DNA from: Pseudomonas viridiflava
GTDB lineage: Bacteria > Pseudomonadota > Gammaproteobacteria > Pseudomonadales > Pseudomonadaceae
Direction: 5' to 3'
NCBI RefSeq assembly: GCF_900590885.1
Contig: NZ_UUON01000033.1
Coordinates: forward strand, 186,001-250,000
DNA length: 64,000 nucleotides
Shown in pieces: positions 51,342 to 60,418 of this stretch (the first letter of the stretch is position 1; every line of letters begins with the position of its first letter). The notes beneath the pieces are model-generated. The model saw only the letters and a program-made list of their open reading frames with translations. It did no database searches and had not been told where the DNA came from. A program made the position numbers and the translations under genes.

Positions 51342-51458
51342 GTGGGAGGGGCGGTGCGACGATTCGACTTGCCCCCGATTGCAGTGTGTTAGCCAATTAT
51401 TCATTAGCTGACCCACCGCTATCGGGGGCAAGTCGAATCGTCGCACCGCCCCTCCCAC
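51342..51458. repeat. variant REPIN with 16-nt internal insertion in both arms
   Basis: Both arms read GTGGGAGGGG, then CGGTGCGACGATTCGA, then CTTGCCCCCGAT, whereas ordinary REPs here go straight from GTGGGAGGGG(G) to CTTGCCCCCGAT. The right arm is the exact reverse complement over this stretch. Confidence 0.92.
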
Positions 51459-51475
51459 ATTTTTAGTTCAGTGTT

Positions 51476-52642
51476 TTACAGAGGGATTCCGGCTTTTACG
51501 CGGTACTGATTACGCACCGGCGTCGCATATTGCACCACCAGAAACGGTCGGTGCTCCGCCGGGCACTCGTTCAAGCGCCGCTCCCACTCCGCCTTCGCCT
51601 TGGCCAGTTCATCCGCCGGGAATACGTCTGCGGCCTTGGGCACCTGCAACTGCGGATCGGCGTCGCTCCACTGGGCGTAAGCCAGGTAATGCACCGGGAA
51701 CAGGCGGTAGCCGCCGAGAATCTGTCGATCCATTTCCACGGCCAGCACTTTGGTGTCTTCGAAACGCTCGGTAATCGGCGGCGCGAAGTTGATGTGCACA
51801 CGGCCTTTGTAACCGGTGATGCCCAGGGCGATGCTCACATCATCCTCACCCGGCGCCTTGGTGTAGGTGCCGGTGGTGGCGCGGATATACAGCTCGCGCG
51901 CCTTGGCCGAGTCGCACGGGTCGTACTCGTAGCTGATGGACACGGGCGTCAGGTTCAGCGACTGGATCACCTCGGCAAACGGCTCGTCCTTGCGGCTGAC
52001 GTGGAACATCTTGAGGATCGCCGACTCGGTGCGGTCGTCCCCGTCCTTGGCGCGGCCTTCGGCCTGGGCGATCCAGATCGACTGGCAATCGTTGCGGATC
52101 GAATGGTTGATGTAGGCCGACAGCAGGTTGAACGCCGCCATCTTCTCCTTTCGCCCGGTGATCGAGCGGTGCACGATGAAGCTCTTGTTCAGGCGCATCA
52201 GGTCGCTGACAAACGGCTTTTGCAGCAGGTTGTCACCGATGGCGATGCGTGGCGTCGGCAGGCCGGCGTGGTACACGGCGTAGTTGACGAAGGCCGGGTC
52301 CATCACGATGTCGCGGTGGTTGGCCAGGAACAGGTAGGCAACGCCGGATTTGAGCTGCTCGACGCCGGTGTAGGTGACGCCGTCGGTCGCGCGGTCGATG
52401 GTGTGGTCGACGTAGTATTCGACTTTGTCCTGCAGGGTGGCCACGGTGGTGACGCCGGCGAACTCACGGCGCAATTTGCGGGCGATCATCGGCTTGAGCA
52501 GCCAGCCCAGGGCGCCGGCAAAGCGCGGGAAGCGGAAGTGGGTCAGGATGTCCAGAAAGGCCTTGTCACTGAACAGTCGGTCCAGCACTGCCGGGACTTC
52601 GCTGTCGTTGTAAGGTCGGATGGTATCGAATTCGCCCATCAT
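51476..52642 (-). CDS. glycerol-3-phosphate/lysophosphatidate acyltransferase family protein
   Basis: This 388-residue PlsC-like acyltransferase has the catalytic NHxxxxD motif as LANHRDIVMD, and a phosphate-binding AEGRAKDG segment. An ATG pair (52642/52639) starts the protein (MMGEFDTIRPY). It probably acylates lysophospholipid or a related lipid at the membrane. Substrate is not resolvable. Confidence 0.85.
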   Translation of the reverse strand: MMGEFDTIRPYNDSEVPAVLDRLFSDKAFLDILTHFRFPRFAGALGWLLKPMIARKLRREFAGVTTVATLQDKVEYYVDHTIDRATDGVTYTGVEQLKSGVAYLFLANHRDIVMDPAFVNYAVYHAGLPTPRIAIGDNLLQKPFVSDLMRLNKSFIVHRSITGRKEKMAAFNLLSAYINHSIRNDCQSIWIAQAEGRAKDGDDRTESAILKMFHVSRKDEPFAEVIQSLNLTPVSISYEYDPCDSAKARELYIRATTGTYTKAPGEDDVSIALGITGYKGRVHINFAPPITERFEDTKVLAVEMDRQILGGYRLFPVHYLAYAQWSDADPQLQVPKAADVFPADELAKAKAEWERRLNECPAEHRPFLVVQYATPVRNQYRVKAGIPL

Positions 52643-52771
52643 GCTCTCTTGTTAGAAACGGCTAGGGTAAGTAGAAGAAATACCAGGGTGCGGTGCGGGT
52701 AATGGGCCCGACCGGAAATAGCCCTGTAAATAGACCGGCGATTATACGCACAAGTCACCTGGGAGACCGCG

Positions 52772-52951
52772 ATGGAAGAGGAATCGTACGAATGTCCTTA
52801 TTGTGGGGAGATGGTCACGGCGTTGCTGGACCTGTCCGCGGGCGATCAGGAATATATAGAGGACTGCCCCGTGTGTTGCCGCCCGATCACGTTCGAGCTG
52901 CAAGTGCACGATGGCGAATGGATGCTGAACGTGCGCAGCGAAAACGAATGA
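52772..52951 (+). CDS. CPXCG-motif cysteine-rich protein
   Basis: The 59-residue protein begins MEEESYECPYCGEMV and has a second pair ECPVCC-like (EDCPVCCRPITFEL), giving a four-cysteine zinc ribbon. GGGAG precedes the ATG. Short proteins of this family are annotated CPXCG-motif proteins, of unknown function, and often neighbour DUF2007 genes, as here. Confidence 0.9.
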   Translation: MEEESYECPYCGEMVTALLDLSAGDQEYIEDCPVCCRPITFELQVHDGEWMLNVRSENE

Positions 52952-52983
52952 CGCCCAGCGCAAGTGATTAAACAGGTACGCCC

Positions 52984-53244
52984 ATGCAGCGAATCTACGA
53001 ACCGGAAAACCTGATGGAAGGCGAGCTGCTGCAACAGATGCTCGCCAGCGAGGGCATAGAGGCGCACCTGGTGGGGCGCCATCTGCTCGGTGGTACCGGC
53101 GAATTGCCGATATTCGGCCTGTTGGGCCTGGAGGTGGACAACGACCGGGCCATCGACGCCCGCGAGCTGATTACCGCCTACATCGGCGCGCAGCCTTTGC
53201 CCGGCGACGAACCCGACAGCTTTCCCGACGTGCTGGTCTGTTAG
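52984..53244 (+). CDS. DUF2007 domain protein
   Basis: The 86-residue protein (MQRIYEPENLMEGELLQQML, ASEGIEAHLVGRHLLGG, VDNDRAIDARELI) is a compact alpha/beta DUF2007 domain. Members are called putative signal-transducing proteins, without proven function. It starts 32 bp after the CPXCG gene, likely co-transcribed. Confidence 0.85.
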   Translation: MQRIYEPENLMEGELLQQMLASEGIEAHLVGRHLLGGTGELPIFGLLGLEVDNDRAIDARELITAYIGAQPLPGDEPDSFPDVLVC

Positions 53245-53281
53245 GCTGTCGGTCGGTTTACCCCAAGAGTCGTGTTGCCCC

Positions 53282-53902
53282 ATGTGTGGACGTTATGCCC
53301 TGTTTCGCTGGAATCCCGCCTTTGCTGCCTTGCCGGGCTTCCCGGCTGACCAGCAGCCCCAGTGGAACATCTCCCCGAATGATTCGGTGCTGATCCAGCG
53401 CCTGAGTGACGGCCAGCGCAGCCTGGCCCGCGCGCGCTGGGGCCTGACGCCGCCCTGGCTGACCGACTTGTCTCGCACCCCTGCCCACGCCCGCGCCGAA
53501 ACCCTGGCCGAGCAACCGATGTTTCGCGAAGCGTTTCGCCAGCGTCGCTGCCTGCTGCCCGCCAACGGCTTCTACGAATGGCGTGGCACCCAGCGCAAGC
53601 GCCCTTACTGGCTCACGCCGGGAGAGGGCGCCAGCTTGTTTTTTGCCGCAATCTGGGAAGCCTACCCGGTGCAGGAACAAGTGTGGCTGAGTACGGCAGT
53701 GGTGACCCAGGCCGCGCAGAGCCAGCGCCGACCATTGATTCTGGATGCGGCCGGGCAAGAAGCCTGGCTTGACCCCGAGACCCCATTGCATGTGCTGCAA
53801 GGCTTGTTGGCCAGTGAGCCTGCGCCGCTGCGTGAGCGGGTGCTGGCCAATATGATCAATGACCCCAAGCTCAACGGGCCGGAGTGTCTGACTCCAGGCT
53901 GA
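53282..53902 (+). CDS. SRAP (HMCES/YedK-type) protein, atypical active site
   Basis: The 206-residue SRAP-fold protein starts MCGRYALFRW, with catalytic Cys2 intact, and has FYEW with Glu99. SRAP proteins form a thiazolidine crosslink to abasic sites in single-stranded DNA. Two normally conserved residues look replaced: the Asn of the NARxET motif is His69 (AHARAET), and the His of the HDRxP-type motif is Ser147 (SQRRPLIL). It may be a divergent paralogue with altered chemistry. Probably monocistronic. Confidence 0.88.
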   Translation: MCGRYALFRWNPAFAALPGFPADQQPQWNISPNDSVLIQRLSDGQRSLARARWGLTPPWLTDLSRTPAHARAETLAEQPMFREAFRQRRCLLPANGFYEWRGTQRKRPYWLTPGEGASLFFAAIWEAYPVQEQVWLSTAVVTQAAQSQRRPLILDAAGQEAWLDPETPLHVLQGLLASEPAPLRERVLANMINDPKLNGPECLTPG

Positions 53903-54030
53903 GCCGTGGGCGCACTGTAGGATGTATCTGAAAAACTGCGGTTACACGTCTGTTGTATCTGGCGTCGATACAAATGACCGCCTACGATACGCGCCATGTT
54001 TTCAGGGCGTCCTACAGGGAGAGAGAATTG

Positions 54031-54849
54031 ATGAAGAAGTCATTGGCCATAAGTGTATTGGCGGCGGCAGTGCTGCTGGCTGGGTGTCAGTCGGTCAATA
54101 CCACCAGCGGCGGCGCGGTTGGGGTAGAGCGCAAGCAGTACATGTTCAGCATGCTGTCGAGCCAGGAAGTCGACCAGATGTACGCCCAGTCCTACCAGCA
54201 GACCCTCGGCGAAGCCAGTGGCAAAGGCCTGGTGGACAAGACCAGCGCCAACGCCAAGCGCGTGCAGGCGATTGCCAAGCGCCTGATCGCCCAGGCGCCC
54301 ACCTTCCGCCCGGATGCGGCGCAGTGGAAGTGGGAAGTGAACCTGATCAAGAGCGACGAGATGAACGCCAACTGCGGGCCTGGCGGCAAGATCTTCGTGT
54401 ACAGCGCTTTGATCGACAACCTCAAGCTCACCGATGACGAACTGGCCGCCGTGATGGGCCATGAAATTGCGCACGCCTTGCGCGAGCATGGCCGTGAAGC
54501 CATGTCCAAGGCCTACGGCATCGAGATGGCGAAGCAGGGCGCCGGTGCGCTGTTCGGCCTCGGCCAGGACAGCCTGGCGCTGGCCGACACCGTGGCCAAC
54601 TACGGCATGACCTTGCCCAACAGCCGCAGCAATGAAAACGAAGCCGACTTGATCGGCCTGGAACTCTCGGCCCGCGCCGGTTACAACCCGAACGCGGCGA
54701 TCACGCTGTGGAACAAGATGGCCAAGGCCTCGGAAGGTTCGCCGCCGGAGTTCATGAGTACACACCCGGCGTCCGACAGCCGTATCGCCTCCTTGCAGGC
54801 GGCGATTCCGAAGGTGATGCCGCTTTACCAACAGGCCAAGAAGTCCTGA
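54031..54849 (+). CDS. M48 family lipoprotein metalloprotease (LoiP/BepA-like)
   Basis: The 272-residue protein has a lipoprotein signal with lipobox LLAGC, the zinc motif HEIAH in MGHEIAHALREHG, and the third ligand region NENEADLIGLELSARAGYNP. It is a periplasmic/outer-membrane protease in the quality-control class of LoiP/YggG. No C-terminal TPR domain is visible. The start at 54031 (MKKS) follows GGGAGAGAG; 26 upstream in-frame codons are rejected. Confidence 0.93.
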   Translation: MKKSLAISVLAAAVLLAGCQSVNTTSGGAVGVERKQYMFSMLSSQEVDQMYAQSYQQTLGEASGKGLVDKTSANAKRVQAIAKRLIAQAPTFRPDAAQWKWEVNLIKSDEMNANCGPGGKIFVYSALIDNLKLTDDELAAVMGHEIAHALREHGREAMSKAYGIEMAKQGAGALFGLGQDSLALADTVANYGMTLPNSRSNENEADLIGLELSARAGYNPNAAITLWNKMAKASEGSPPEFMSTHPASDSRIASLQAAIPKVMPLYQQAKKS

Positions 54850-54875
54850 TTCCAGGTTGAGTGAAGCTCAAAATA

Positions 54876-54914
54876 TGGGAGGGGCGGTGCGACGATTCGA
54901 CTTGCCCCCTCCCA
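54876..54914. repeat. single variant REP (same 16-nt segment as 51342-51458)
   Basis: GGGAGGGG, CGGTGCGACGATTCGA and CTTGCCCCCTCCCA form a self-closing hairpin: the REP head is followed directly by its inverted CCCCCTCCCAC. It is the third copy of the inserted segment in the window. Confidence 0.88.
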
Positions 54915-54935
54915 CATTTGATTGGGTTTACAAGC

Positions 54936-55520
54936 TTAGATCCAGCCGCTGCTCTGCATCGCCTTGTACACCGCGACTACGGCCAAGATGAAGAAGGCCG
55001 TAGCCGCTAGCCTGCGAATCAAGGTCAGCGGCAGCTTCTCCGCTGCAAAATTCCCCGCCAGAACCACCGGCACGTTGGCAATCAACATGCCCAGCGTGGT
55101 GCCGATAATCACCAGCCACAGCTCCGGATACTGCGCCGCCAGCATCACCGTGGCGATCTGCGTCTTGTCACCGATTTCGGCGAGGAAGAACGCAATCAGC
55201 GTGGTCAGGAACGGCCCGAATTTGCGCGTGGTGCTGGCTTCGTCATCGTCGAGTTTATCCGGCACCAGAGTCCACAACGCCGTGGCGCAGAAGCTCGCCG
55301 CGAGTATCCAGTGCAACACCGCATCCGAGAAGAAACTGCCGAACCAGGCGCCCACGGCACCGGCAGCCGCATGGTTGGCCAGGGTCGCGGCGACGATGCC
55401 GGCGATAATTGGCCAGGGCTTGCGAAAGCGTGCAGCAAGAATGAGCGCGAGCAGTTGCGTCTTGTCGCCGATTTCGGCCAAGGCAACGATTGCGGTAGGA
55501 ACGAGTAGTGAATCCAGCAT
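54936..55520 (-). CDS. GDT1/TMEM165 family Mn2+ or Ca2+ exporter (UPF0016)
   Basis: The 194-residue membrane protein has two copies of the E-x-G-D-(K/R)-(T/S) motif, ALAEIGDKTQLLAL and FLAEIGDKTQIATV, each opening a three-helix half, separated by a charged loop. Bacterial members (MneA/MntX) export Mn2+. A yybP-ykoY Mn2+ riboswitch lies directly upstream, supporting that role. The ATG at 55520 is the family start; a longer frame runs into the riboswitch and is not coding. Confidence 0.93.
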   Translation of the reverse strand: MLDSLLVPTAIVALAEIGDKTQLLALILAARFRKPWPIIAGIVAATLANHAAAGAVGAWFGSFFSDAVLHWILAASFCATALWTLVPDKLDDDEASTTRKFGPFLTTLIAFFLAEIGDKTQIATVMLAAQYPELWLVIIGTTLGMLIANVPVVLAGNFAAEKLPLTLIRRLAATAFFILAVVAVYKAMQSSGWI

Positions 55521-55735
55521 CAGGTAAGTTTCCAGGGGCGGGTCGACACGGCTATGACACGTACAGCCTTCCCGCCCCGGGTAAGGTGTTCGTGTCATAG
55601 GTCTTGTCAAACCCCGGTCCGTCTGTGCGGACTCCTGGGTCGCATACGCCATGGTCTGTTGACCAAGTATGTTGACGTATGCCGGACGAGCGTGGCGCTC
55701 GTGGGAGACTACTCCCCTAGGACGGAGCGGATTCT
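55521..55735 (-). ncRNA. yybP-ykoY manganese riboswitch leader of the GDT1-family gene
   Basis: Read on the minus strand, the hallmark CTAGGGGAGTAG is at 55720-55709. It is followed by paired GCATACG/CGTATGC and GGTCC-type helices and the P4-like hairpin CCTTACCCG...CGGGAAGG (about 55585-55566) enclosed by CTATGACAC/GTGTCATAG (55600-55592 with 55560-55552). A CCCGCCCC just before the ribosome site can pair with GGGGCGGG inside that hairpin, giving a plausible expression switch. Boundaries are approximate. Confidence 0.9.
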
Positions 55736-55780
55736 GCCTAGGCAAAATCCATTCGGCAAGCCTTCTTTTTCAAACGCCCG

Positions 55781-56779
55781 TCAGCCGCGCTTGGCACGGT
55801 AGATGCGAAAACCATTGCCCTCGGCCTTGATCGCGCACACGCCCAAGTGCTCTTCGATCAGCGGCTGGTACTTGAGGAAACTGTTGGCGACCAGGCGCAG
55901 TTCGCCACCTTTTGCCAGGTGTTTCGCGGCTTTTCGCAGCAAATTCTCGGTGGCGAAATAATCGGTGTGCACCCCGACATGGAACGGCGGGTTGCTCAAA
56001 ATCGCGTTCAAACCCATCGGTGCGGCGTCGATGCCATCACCGGTCAGCACCTCGGCTTCCAGGCCGTTGGCGGCCAGGGTCAAGCGGCTGCTGGCGGCGG
56101 CAAAGGCGTCCACATCCAGCATCGTCACCGTGTTGTGCGGGTAACGACGTTTTACCGCAGCGCCCAGTACGCCAGCGCCGCAGCCGAAGTCGAGCAAGTG
56201 GCCGCTGGGCAACTTATCCAGATGCTCCAACAGCAACTCGGTGCCGCGATCCAGGCGACCATGGCTGAACACACCGGGCAGGCTCACCACCTTGAGCGGC
56301 CCGTCGGCCAGCGGTACCTCGAAGACCTGCGCCAGGCTTTCCAGCTCTAACGTTTGCGGGGCGTTGGCCACGGTGATTTGCCACAACTGGCAATGCCGCG
56401 CGCTGTCGAGCTTGCGCGGTTTGCCCAGTGGGATCATCTGTTTGGCCGCGCTTTCGATGCCGCCTTTTTTCTCCCCGACCAGAAACAGCTCGGCGCCGGG
56501 CAGGCGTGCGGCCACGGCGTTGAGCAGGTAATCGGTGAGGTCCTTGGACTTGGGCAGGAAGATCACCGCCGCATCAAACCCACGCTCGGGCACATTTACG
56601 CCGAACAGGCTGCGCTCGGCGAAGCGCGCGTCGAGCGCCGCCTGGTCGCCGGCATGCCAGCACCAGCCGTGGGCGTTGGGCAGGCGGCCGAGCAAGTCGT
56701 CGGCAGGCAACCCCACCAGCAGCAGGTTGCCTTGAAAAAGTTCGGCCTGACGAAGCAGTACTTCACTGCGCGGATCCAT
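55781..56779 (-). CDS. rsmC: 16S rRNA m2G1207 methyltransferase
   Basis: The 332-residue protein has a degenerate N-terminal methyltransferase-like domain and a C-terminal catalytic Rossmann domain with SAM motif [15 protein letters not shown] and catalytic NPPFH. Size (E. coli RsmC 343) and the N-domain layout favour RsmC over RlmG (about 378). It methylates G1207 of 16S rRNA. Confidence 0.9.
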   Translation of the reverse strand: MDPRSEVLLRQAELFQGNLLLVGLPADDLLGRLPNAHGWCWHAGDQAALDARFAERSLFGVNVPERGFDAAVIFLPKSKDLTDYLLNAVAARLPGAELFLVGEKKGGIESAAKQMIPLGKPRKLDSARHCQLWQITVANAPQTLELESLAQVFEVPLADGPLKVVSLPGVFSHGRLDRGTELLLEHLDKLPSGHLLDFGCGAGVLGAAVKRRYPHNTVTMLDVDAFAAASSRLTLAANGLEAEVLTGDGIDAAPMGLNAILSNPPFHVGVHTDYFATENLLRKAAKHLAKGGELRLVANSFLKYQPLIEEHLGVCAIKAEGNGFRIYRAKRG

Positions 56780-56809
56780 GGTCTGCTCCTTGAAAAGGGG
56801 CGCAGTTTA

Positions 56810-57775
56810 TCAACTCACAACCCGCAGCGGGGCACCGTCGAAAAAGCCTCGAGCGTTTTCGGTCAGTTGCCCGACGATGCGCTGCCGCGCTTCGCGACTG
56901 CCCCAGGCGTTGTGCGGCGTGACGATCAGCCGAGGGATATCGCCAGCCAGCAACGGGTTGCCGTTGATTGGCGGTTCCACGCTGAGCACATCGGTGGCCG
57001 CGCCTCCCAGATGGCCACTGCGCAGGGCATCGGCCAAGGCCTGTTCGTTGATCAAGCCACCACGTGCGGTGTTGACCACAAACGCGCCCGGCTTGAGCAG
57101 CGCCAGTTCGCGGGCGCCGATAAAGTCGCGAGTGTGTTCGTTGAGCGGGCAGTGCAGGGTGAGCGCGTCGACCTGGCTGAGCAGCTCATCCAGCGGCACG
57201 CGGTCGGCACGGGCAGGGCGCCCTGGAATCGCGCCGAGCAGCACGCGCATGCCGAAGGCTTCGGCCAGGCGCGCCACGGCGCCGCCCAGTTCGCCATGGC
57301 CGAGCAGGCCGAGGGTCTTGCCTTCCAGCTCGACGATGGGGTGGTCCAGCAGGCAGAACTGCTTGGCTTGCTGCCACTTGCCGGCGCTGACATCGTGTTG
57401 ATAATCCTTGAGGCGCGTGGCCAGGTTGAGCAGCAGCATGATCGTGTGCTGCGCCACTGACGGCGTGCCGTAGCCCTGGCAGTTGCTCACGGTGATGCCA
57501 TGGGCGCGGGCCGCTTCGAGGTCGACGTTGTTGGTGCCGGTGGCCGACACCAGGATCAGCTTGAGGTCCGGGCAGGCGGCCAGGGTTTCGGTGTTGAGCG
57601 CGATTTTGTTGCTGATCACGACGTGGACGCCTTGCAGGCGCTCAACCACGTTCTGCGGCGTGGTGTCGCTGAACAACTGCAGGTCGCTGAAACTGTTGCG
57701 CAATTCGCTGAGGTCCAGATCCCCCAGGTCCAGGGAAGGGTGATCAAGGAAGACCGCGCGGCGATTGTTCGTCAT
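56810..57775 (-). CDS. D-2-hydroxyacid dehydrogenase (glycerate/hydroxypyruvate reductase-like)
   Basis: The 321-residue enzyme has the NAD-fold glycine motif GLLGHGELGG, catalytic Arg in VNTARGGLI, a Glu nearby, and the His in VTPHNAWGS. It reduces or oxidises a 2-hydroxy/2-keto acid, most likely hydroxypyruvate/glycerate or glyoxylate. ATG at 57775; an adjacent TTG is one codon earlier. It is divergent from the LysE exporter. Confidence 0.9.
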   Translation of the reverse strand: MTNNRRAVFLDHPSLDLGDLDLSELRNSFSDLQLFSDTTPQNVVERLQGVHVVISNKIALNTETLAACPDLKLILVSATGTNNVDLEAARAHGITVSNCQGYGTPSVAQHTIMLLLNLATRLKDYQHDVSAGKWQQAKQFCLLDHPIVELEGKTLGLLGHGELGGAVARLAEAFGMRVLLGAIPGRPARADRVPLDELLSQVDALTLHCPLNEHTRDFIGARELALLKPGAFVVNTARGGLINEQALADALRSGHLGGAATDVLSVEPPINGNPLLAGDIPRLIVTPHNAWGSREARQRIVGQLTENARGFFDGAPLRVVS

Positions 57776-57860
57776 CAACTGTACCTTTTGTGCAAGGGTT
57801 CGAAGGCGTAATCTGCCGAGCCTATCAGATGAAATAATCCGTTACGTAATTGGAGTGAGC

Positions 57861-58493
57861 ATGTACGCCGCCGAGTTTTTGACCGTAGCCCTGATTCACC
57901 TGTTGGCGGTGGCCAGCCCCGGCCCGGATTTCGCCGTGGTGGTACGCGAAAGTGTCACCCACGGCCGCCGCGCCGGCACCTGGACCGCGCTGGGGGTGGG
58001 CTCGGCGATTTTCCTGCACGTAGGCTACTCGCTGCTCGGCATCGGCCTGATCGTGTCGCAGTCCATCGTGCTGTTCAACGCGCTCAAATGGGCGGCCGCC
58101 GCGTACCTGCTGTACATCGGCTTCAAGGCCCTGCGCGCGCAGCCGGCCAAGCCTGCCGCCGAAGGCGAGTTGCACCGCGAAGCCGGCGAGCGCACCCCAC
58201 GCGGCGCGTTTACCGCAGGGTTCGTGACCAATGGCTTGAACCCCAAGGCCACGTTGTTTTTCCTCTCACTGTTCACCGTGGTGATCAACCCGCATACGCC
58301 GTTGGCGATCCAGGCCGGTTACGGGGTGTACCTGGCCGTGGCCACCGCGTTGTGGTTCTGCCTGGTGGCGATGCTGTTCAGCCAGCAGCGCGTGCGCGCG
58401 GGTTTTGCGCGGATGGGGCATTGGTTTGATCGGACGATGGGCGCGGTGTTGATTGCGATTGGGGTTAAGTTGGCGTTTACCAGTATGAAATAA
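57861..58493 (+). CDS. LysE/RhtB family exporter
   Basis: The 210-residue protein has about five to six helices and the LysE signature ASPGPDFAVVVRESVTHGRRAG. It probably exports an amino acid or derivative; substrate unknown. The start at 57861 (MYAAEF) follows GGAGTG. A divergent 2-hydroxyacid dehydrogenase lies upstream and a REPIN follows. Confidence 0.92.
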   Translation: MYAAEFLTVALIHLLAVASPGPDFAVVVRESVTHGRRAGTWTALGVGSAIFLHVGYSLLGIGLIVSQSIVLFNALKWAAAAYLLYIGFKALRAQPAKPAAEGELHREAGERTPRGAFTAGFVTNGLNPKATLFFLSLFTVVINPHTPLAIQAGYGVYLAVATALWFCLVAMLFSQQRVRAGFARMGHWFDRTMGAVLIAIGVKLAFTSMK

Positions 58494-58500
58494 GCGCAAT

Positions 58501-58587
58501 GTGGGAGGGGCTTGCTCCCGATAGCGGTGTTTCAGTTGATGCATGTATTGACTGATACACCGCTATCGGGGGCAAGCCCCCTCCCAC
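58501..58587. repeat. REPIN
   Basis: GTGGGAGGGGCTTGCTCCCG (one-base-shifted REP) at 58501 and the inverted GGGGGCAAGCCCCCTCCCAC ending at 58587. The central AT-rich stretch contains CAGTT...AACTG-like symmetry. Confidence 0.93.
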
Positions 58588-58735
58588 ATTTGGCTTCCAT
58601 TGTTTCCGAATACTGGCGCAGAGCCAGCAATCACTGACCTCCACAAATCATTCCTTTGGCTGATTTGGCTGAAACATTTGCGCTCTACAGTGCAGAACGT
58701 TCAGCCAAGACCGTGCAGTCATAAAAGGGATTCGT

Positions 58736-60418
58736 ATGTTGCAGACCCGTGTTATCCCACCCGCCGAAGGCGCTTACCAATACCCGCTGTTGATCAAACG
58801 CCTGTTGATGTCCGGGGCGCGTTACGAGAAAACCCGGGAAATCATCTACCGCGACAAACTGCGCTACACCTACCCGACGCTGATCGAACGCGTCGCGCGC
58901 CTGGCCAATGTGCTCACCGAGGCCGGGGTCAAGGCCGGTGACACGGTTGCCGTGATGGACTGGGACAGCCACCGTTACCTGGAGTGCATGTTCGCCATCC
59001 CGATGATCGGCGCGGTGATCCACACCATCAACGTGCGACTGTCGCCGGAACAGATCCTGTACACCATGAACCACGCCGAGGACCGCTTTGTGCTGGTCAA
59101 CAGTGAGTTCGTGGGGCTCTATCAGGCGATTGCCGGGCAACTCACCACCGTCGACAAGACCCTGCTGCTCACCGATGGCGAGTCCAAGACCGCCGAGCTG
59201 CCCAACCTGGTCGGCGAGTACGAAACCCTGCTGGCGGCTGCCAGCCCGAAATACGATTTCCAGGATTTTGACGAAAACTCCGTCGCCACTACCTTCTACA
59301 CCACCGGCACCACCGGCAACCCCAAGGGCGTGTACTTCACCCACCGCCAACTGGTGCTGCACACCATCGGCGTGGCGACGATCATGGGCAGCATCGACAG
59401 CGTGCGATTGCTCGGCACCAACGACGTGTATATGCCGATCACGCCGATGTTCCACGTGCACGCCTGGGGCCTGCCGTATGTGGCGACCATGCTTGGTTTG
59501 AAGCAGGTTTACCCGGGCCGCTACGACCCGGAATACCTGGTGGAGTTGTGGCGCAAGGAGAAGGTCACCTTCTCCCATTGCGTGCCGACCATCCTGCAGA
59601 TGCTGCTCAACGCCAAGGCCGCCCAGGGTGTGGATTTCGACGGCTGGAAAATCGTCATCGGCGGCAGCGCGCTCAACCGGTCGCTGTATGAAGCGTCCAA
59701 GGCGCGTGGGATCCAGCTGACCGCTGCGTACGGCATGTCTGAAACTGGCCCGTTGGTGTCCTGCGCCCACCTCAACGAAGAACTGATGGCGGGTACCGAG
59801 GACGAGCGCACCACCTACCGCATCAAGGCCGGTGTGCCGGGGCCGTTGGTGGAAGCCGCGATCGTCGACAGCGAGGGCAACTTTCTGCCGGCCGATGGCG
59901 AGTCCCAGGGCGAGTTGGTGCTGCGCGCGCCGTGGCTCAGCGAGGGCTATTTCAACGAGCCGCAGAAGGGCGCCGAGCTGTGGGCCGGCGGCTGGATGCA
60001 CACCGGCGACGTGGCGACCCTGGACGCGTTTGGCGTGATCGATATCCGCGATCGCATCAAGGACGTGATCAAGACCGGCGGCGAGTGGGTCTCGTCCCTG
60101 GCCCTCGAGGACCTGGTCAGCCGCCACCCGGCGGTACGCGAAGTAGCGGTGGTGGGCATCGCCGACCCGCAGTGGGGCGAGCGCCCGTTTGCCCTGCTGG
60201 TGGTGCGTGATGGCCATATGATAGGGGCCCGTGAGCTCAAGGAGCATCTCAAGCCGTTTGTCGAATTGGGCCATTTGAGCAAGTGGGCGATCCCCAGCCA
60301 GATCGCGGTTGTTACGGAAATTCCCAAGACCAGCGTGGGCAAGCTCGACAAAAAACGTATCCGCATTGACATCATTGAATGGCAGGCCAACAACAGCACG
60401 TTCCTGTCGACCCTCTGA
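58736..60418 (+). CDS. fatty acyl-CoA synthetase (AlkK/FadD-like)
   Basis: The 560-residue ANL-superfamily ligase has the AMP-binding P-loop YTTGTTGNPKGVYFTH, acceptor AAYGMSETGPLVS, and hinge/aspartate motif GDVATLDAFGVIDIRDRIKD with catalytic lysine region VGKLDKKRIR. It activates medium- to long-chain acids to acyl-CoA. It is followed by a hairpin, then an envelope DUF1302/DUF1329 pair, which suggests a role with hydrophobic substrates. Confidence 0.93.
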   Translation: MLQTRVIPPAEGAYQYPLLIKRLLMSGARYEKTREIIYRDKLRYTYPTLIERVARLANVLTEAGVKAGDTVAVMDWDSHRYLECMFAIPMIGAVIHTINVRLSPEQILYTMNHAEDRFVLVNSEFVGLYQAIAGQLTTVDKTLLLTDGESKTAELPNLVGEYETLLAAASPKYDFQDFDENSVATTFYTTGTTGNPKGVYFTHRQLVLHTIGVATIMGSIDSVRLLGTNDVYMPITPMFHVHAWGLPYVATMLGLKQVYPGRYDPEYLVELWRKEKVTFSHCVPTILQMLLNAKAAQGVDFDGWKIVIGGSALNRSLYEASKARGIQLTAAYGMSETGPLVSCAHLNEELMAGTEDERTTYRIKAGVPGPLVEAAIVDSEGNFLPADGESQGELVLRAPWLSEGYFNEPQKGAELWAGGWMHTGDVATLDAFGVIDIRDRIKDVIKTGGEWVSSLALEDLVSRHPAVREVAVVGIADPQWGERPFALLVVRDGHMIGARELKEHLKPFVELGHLSKWAIPSQIAVVTEIPKTSVGKLDKKRIRIDIIEWQANNSTFLSTL

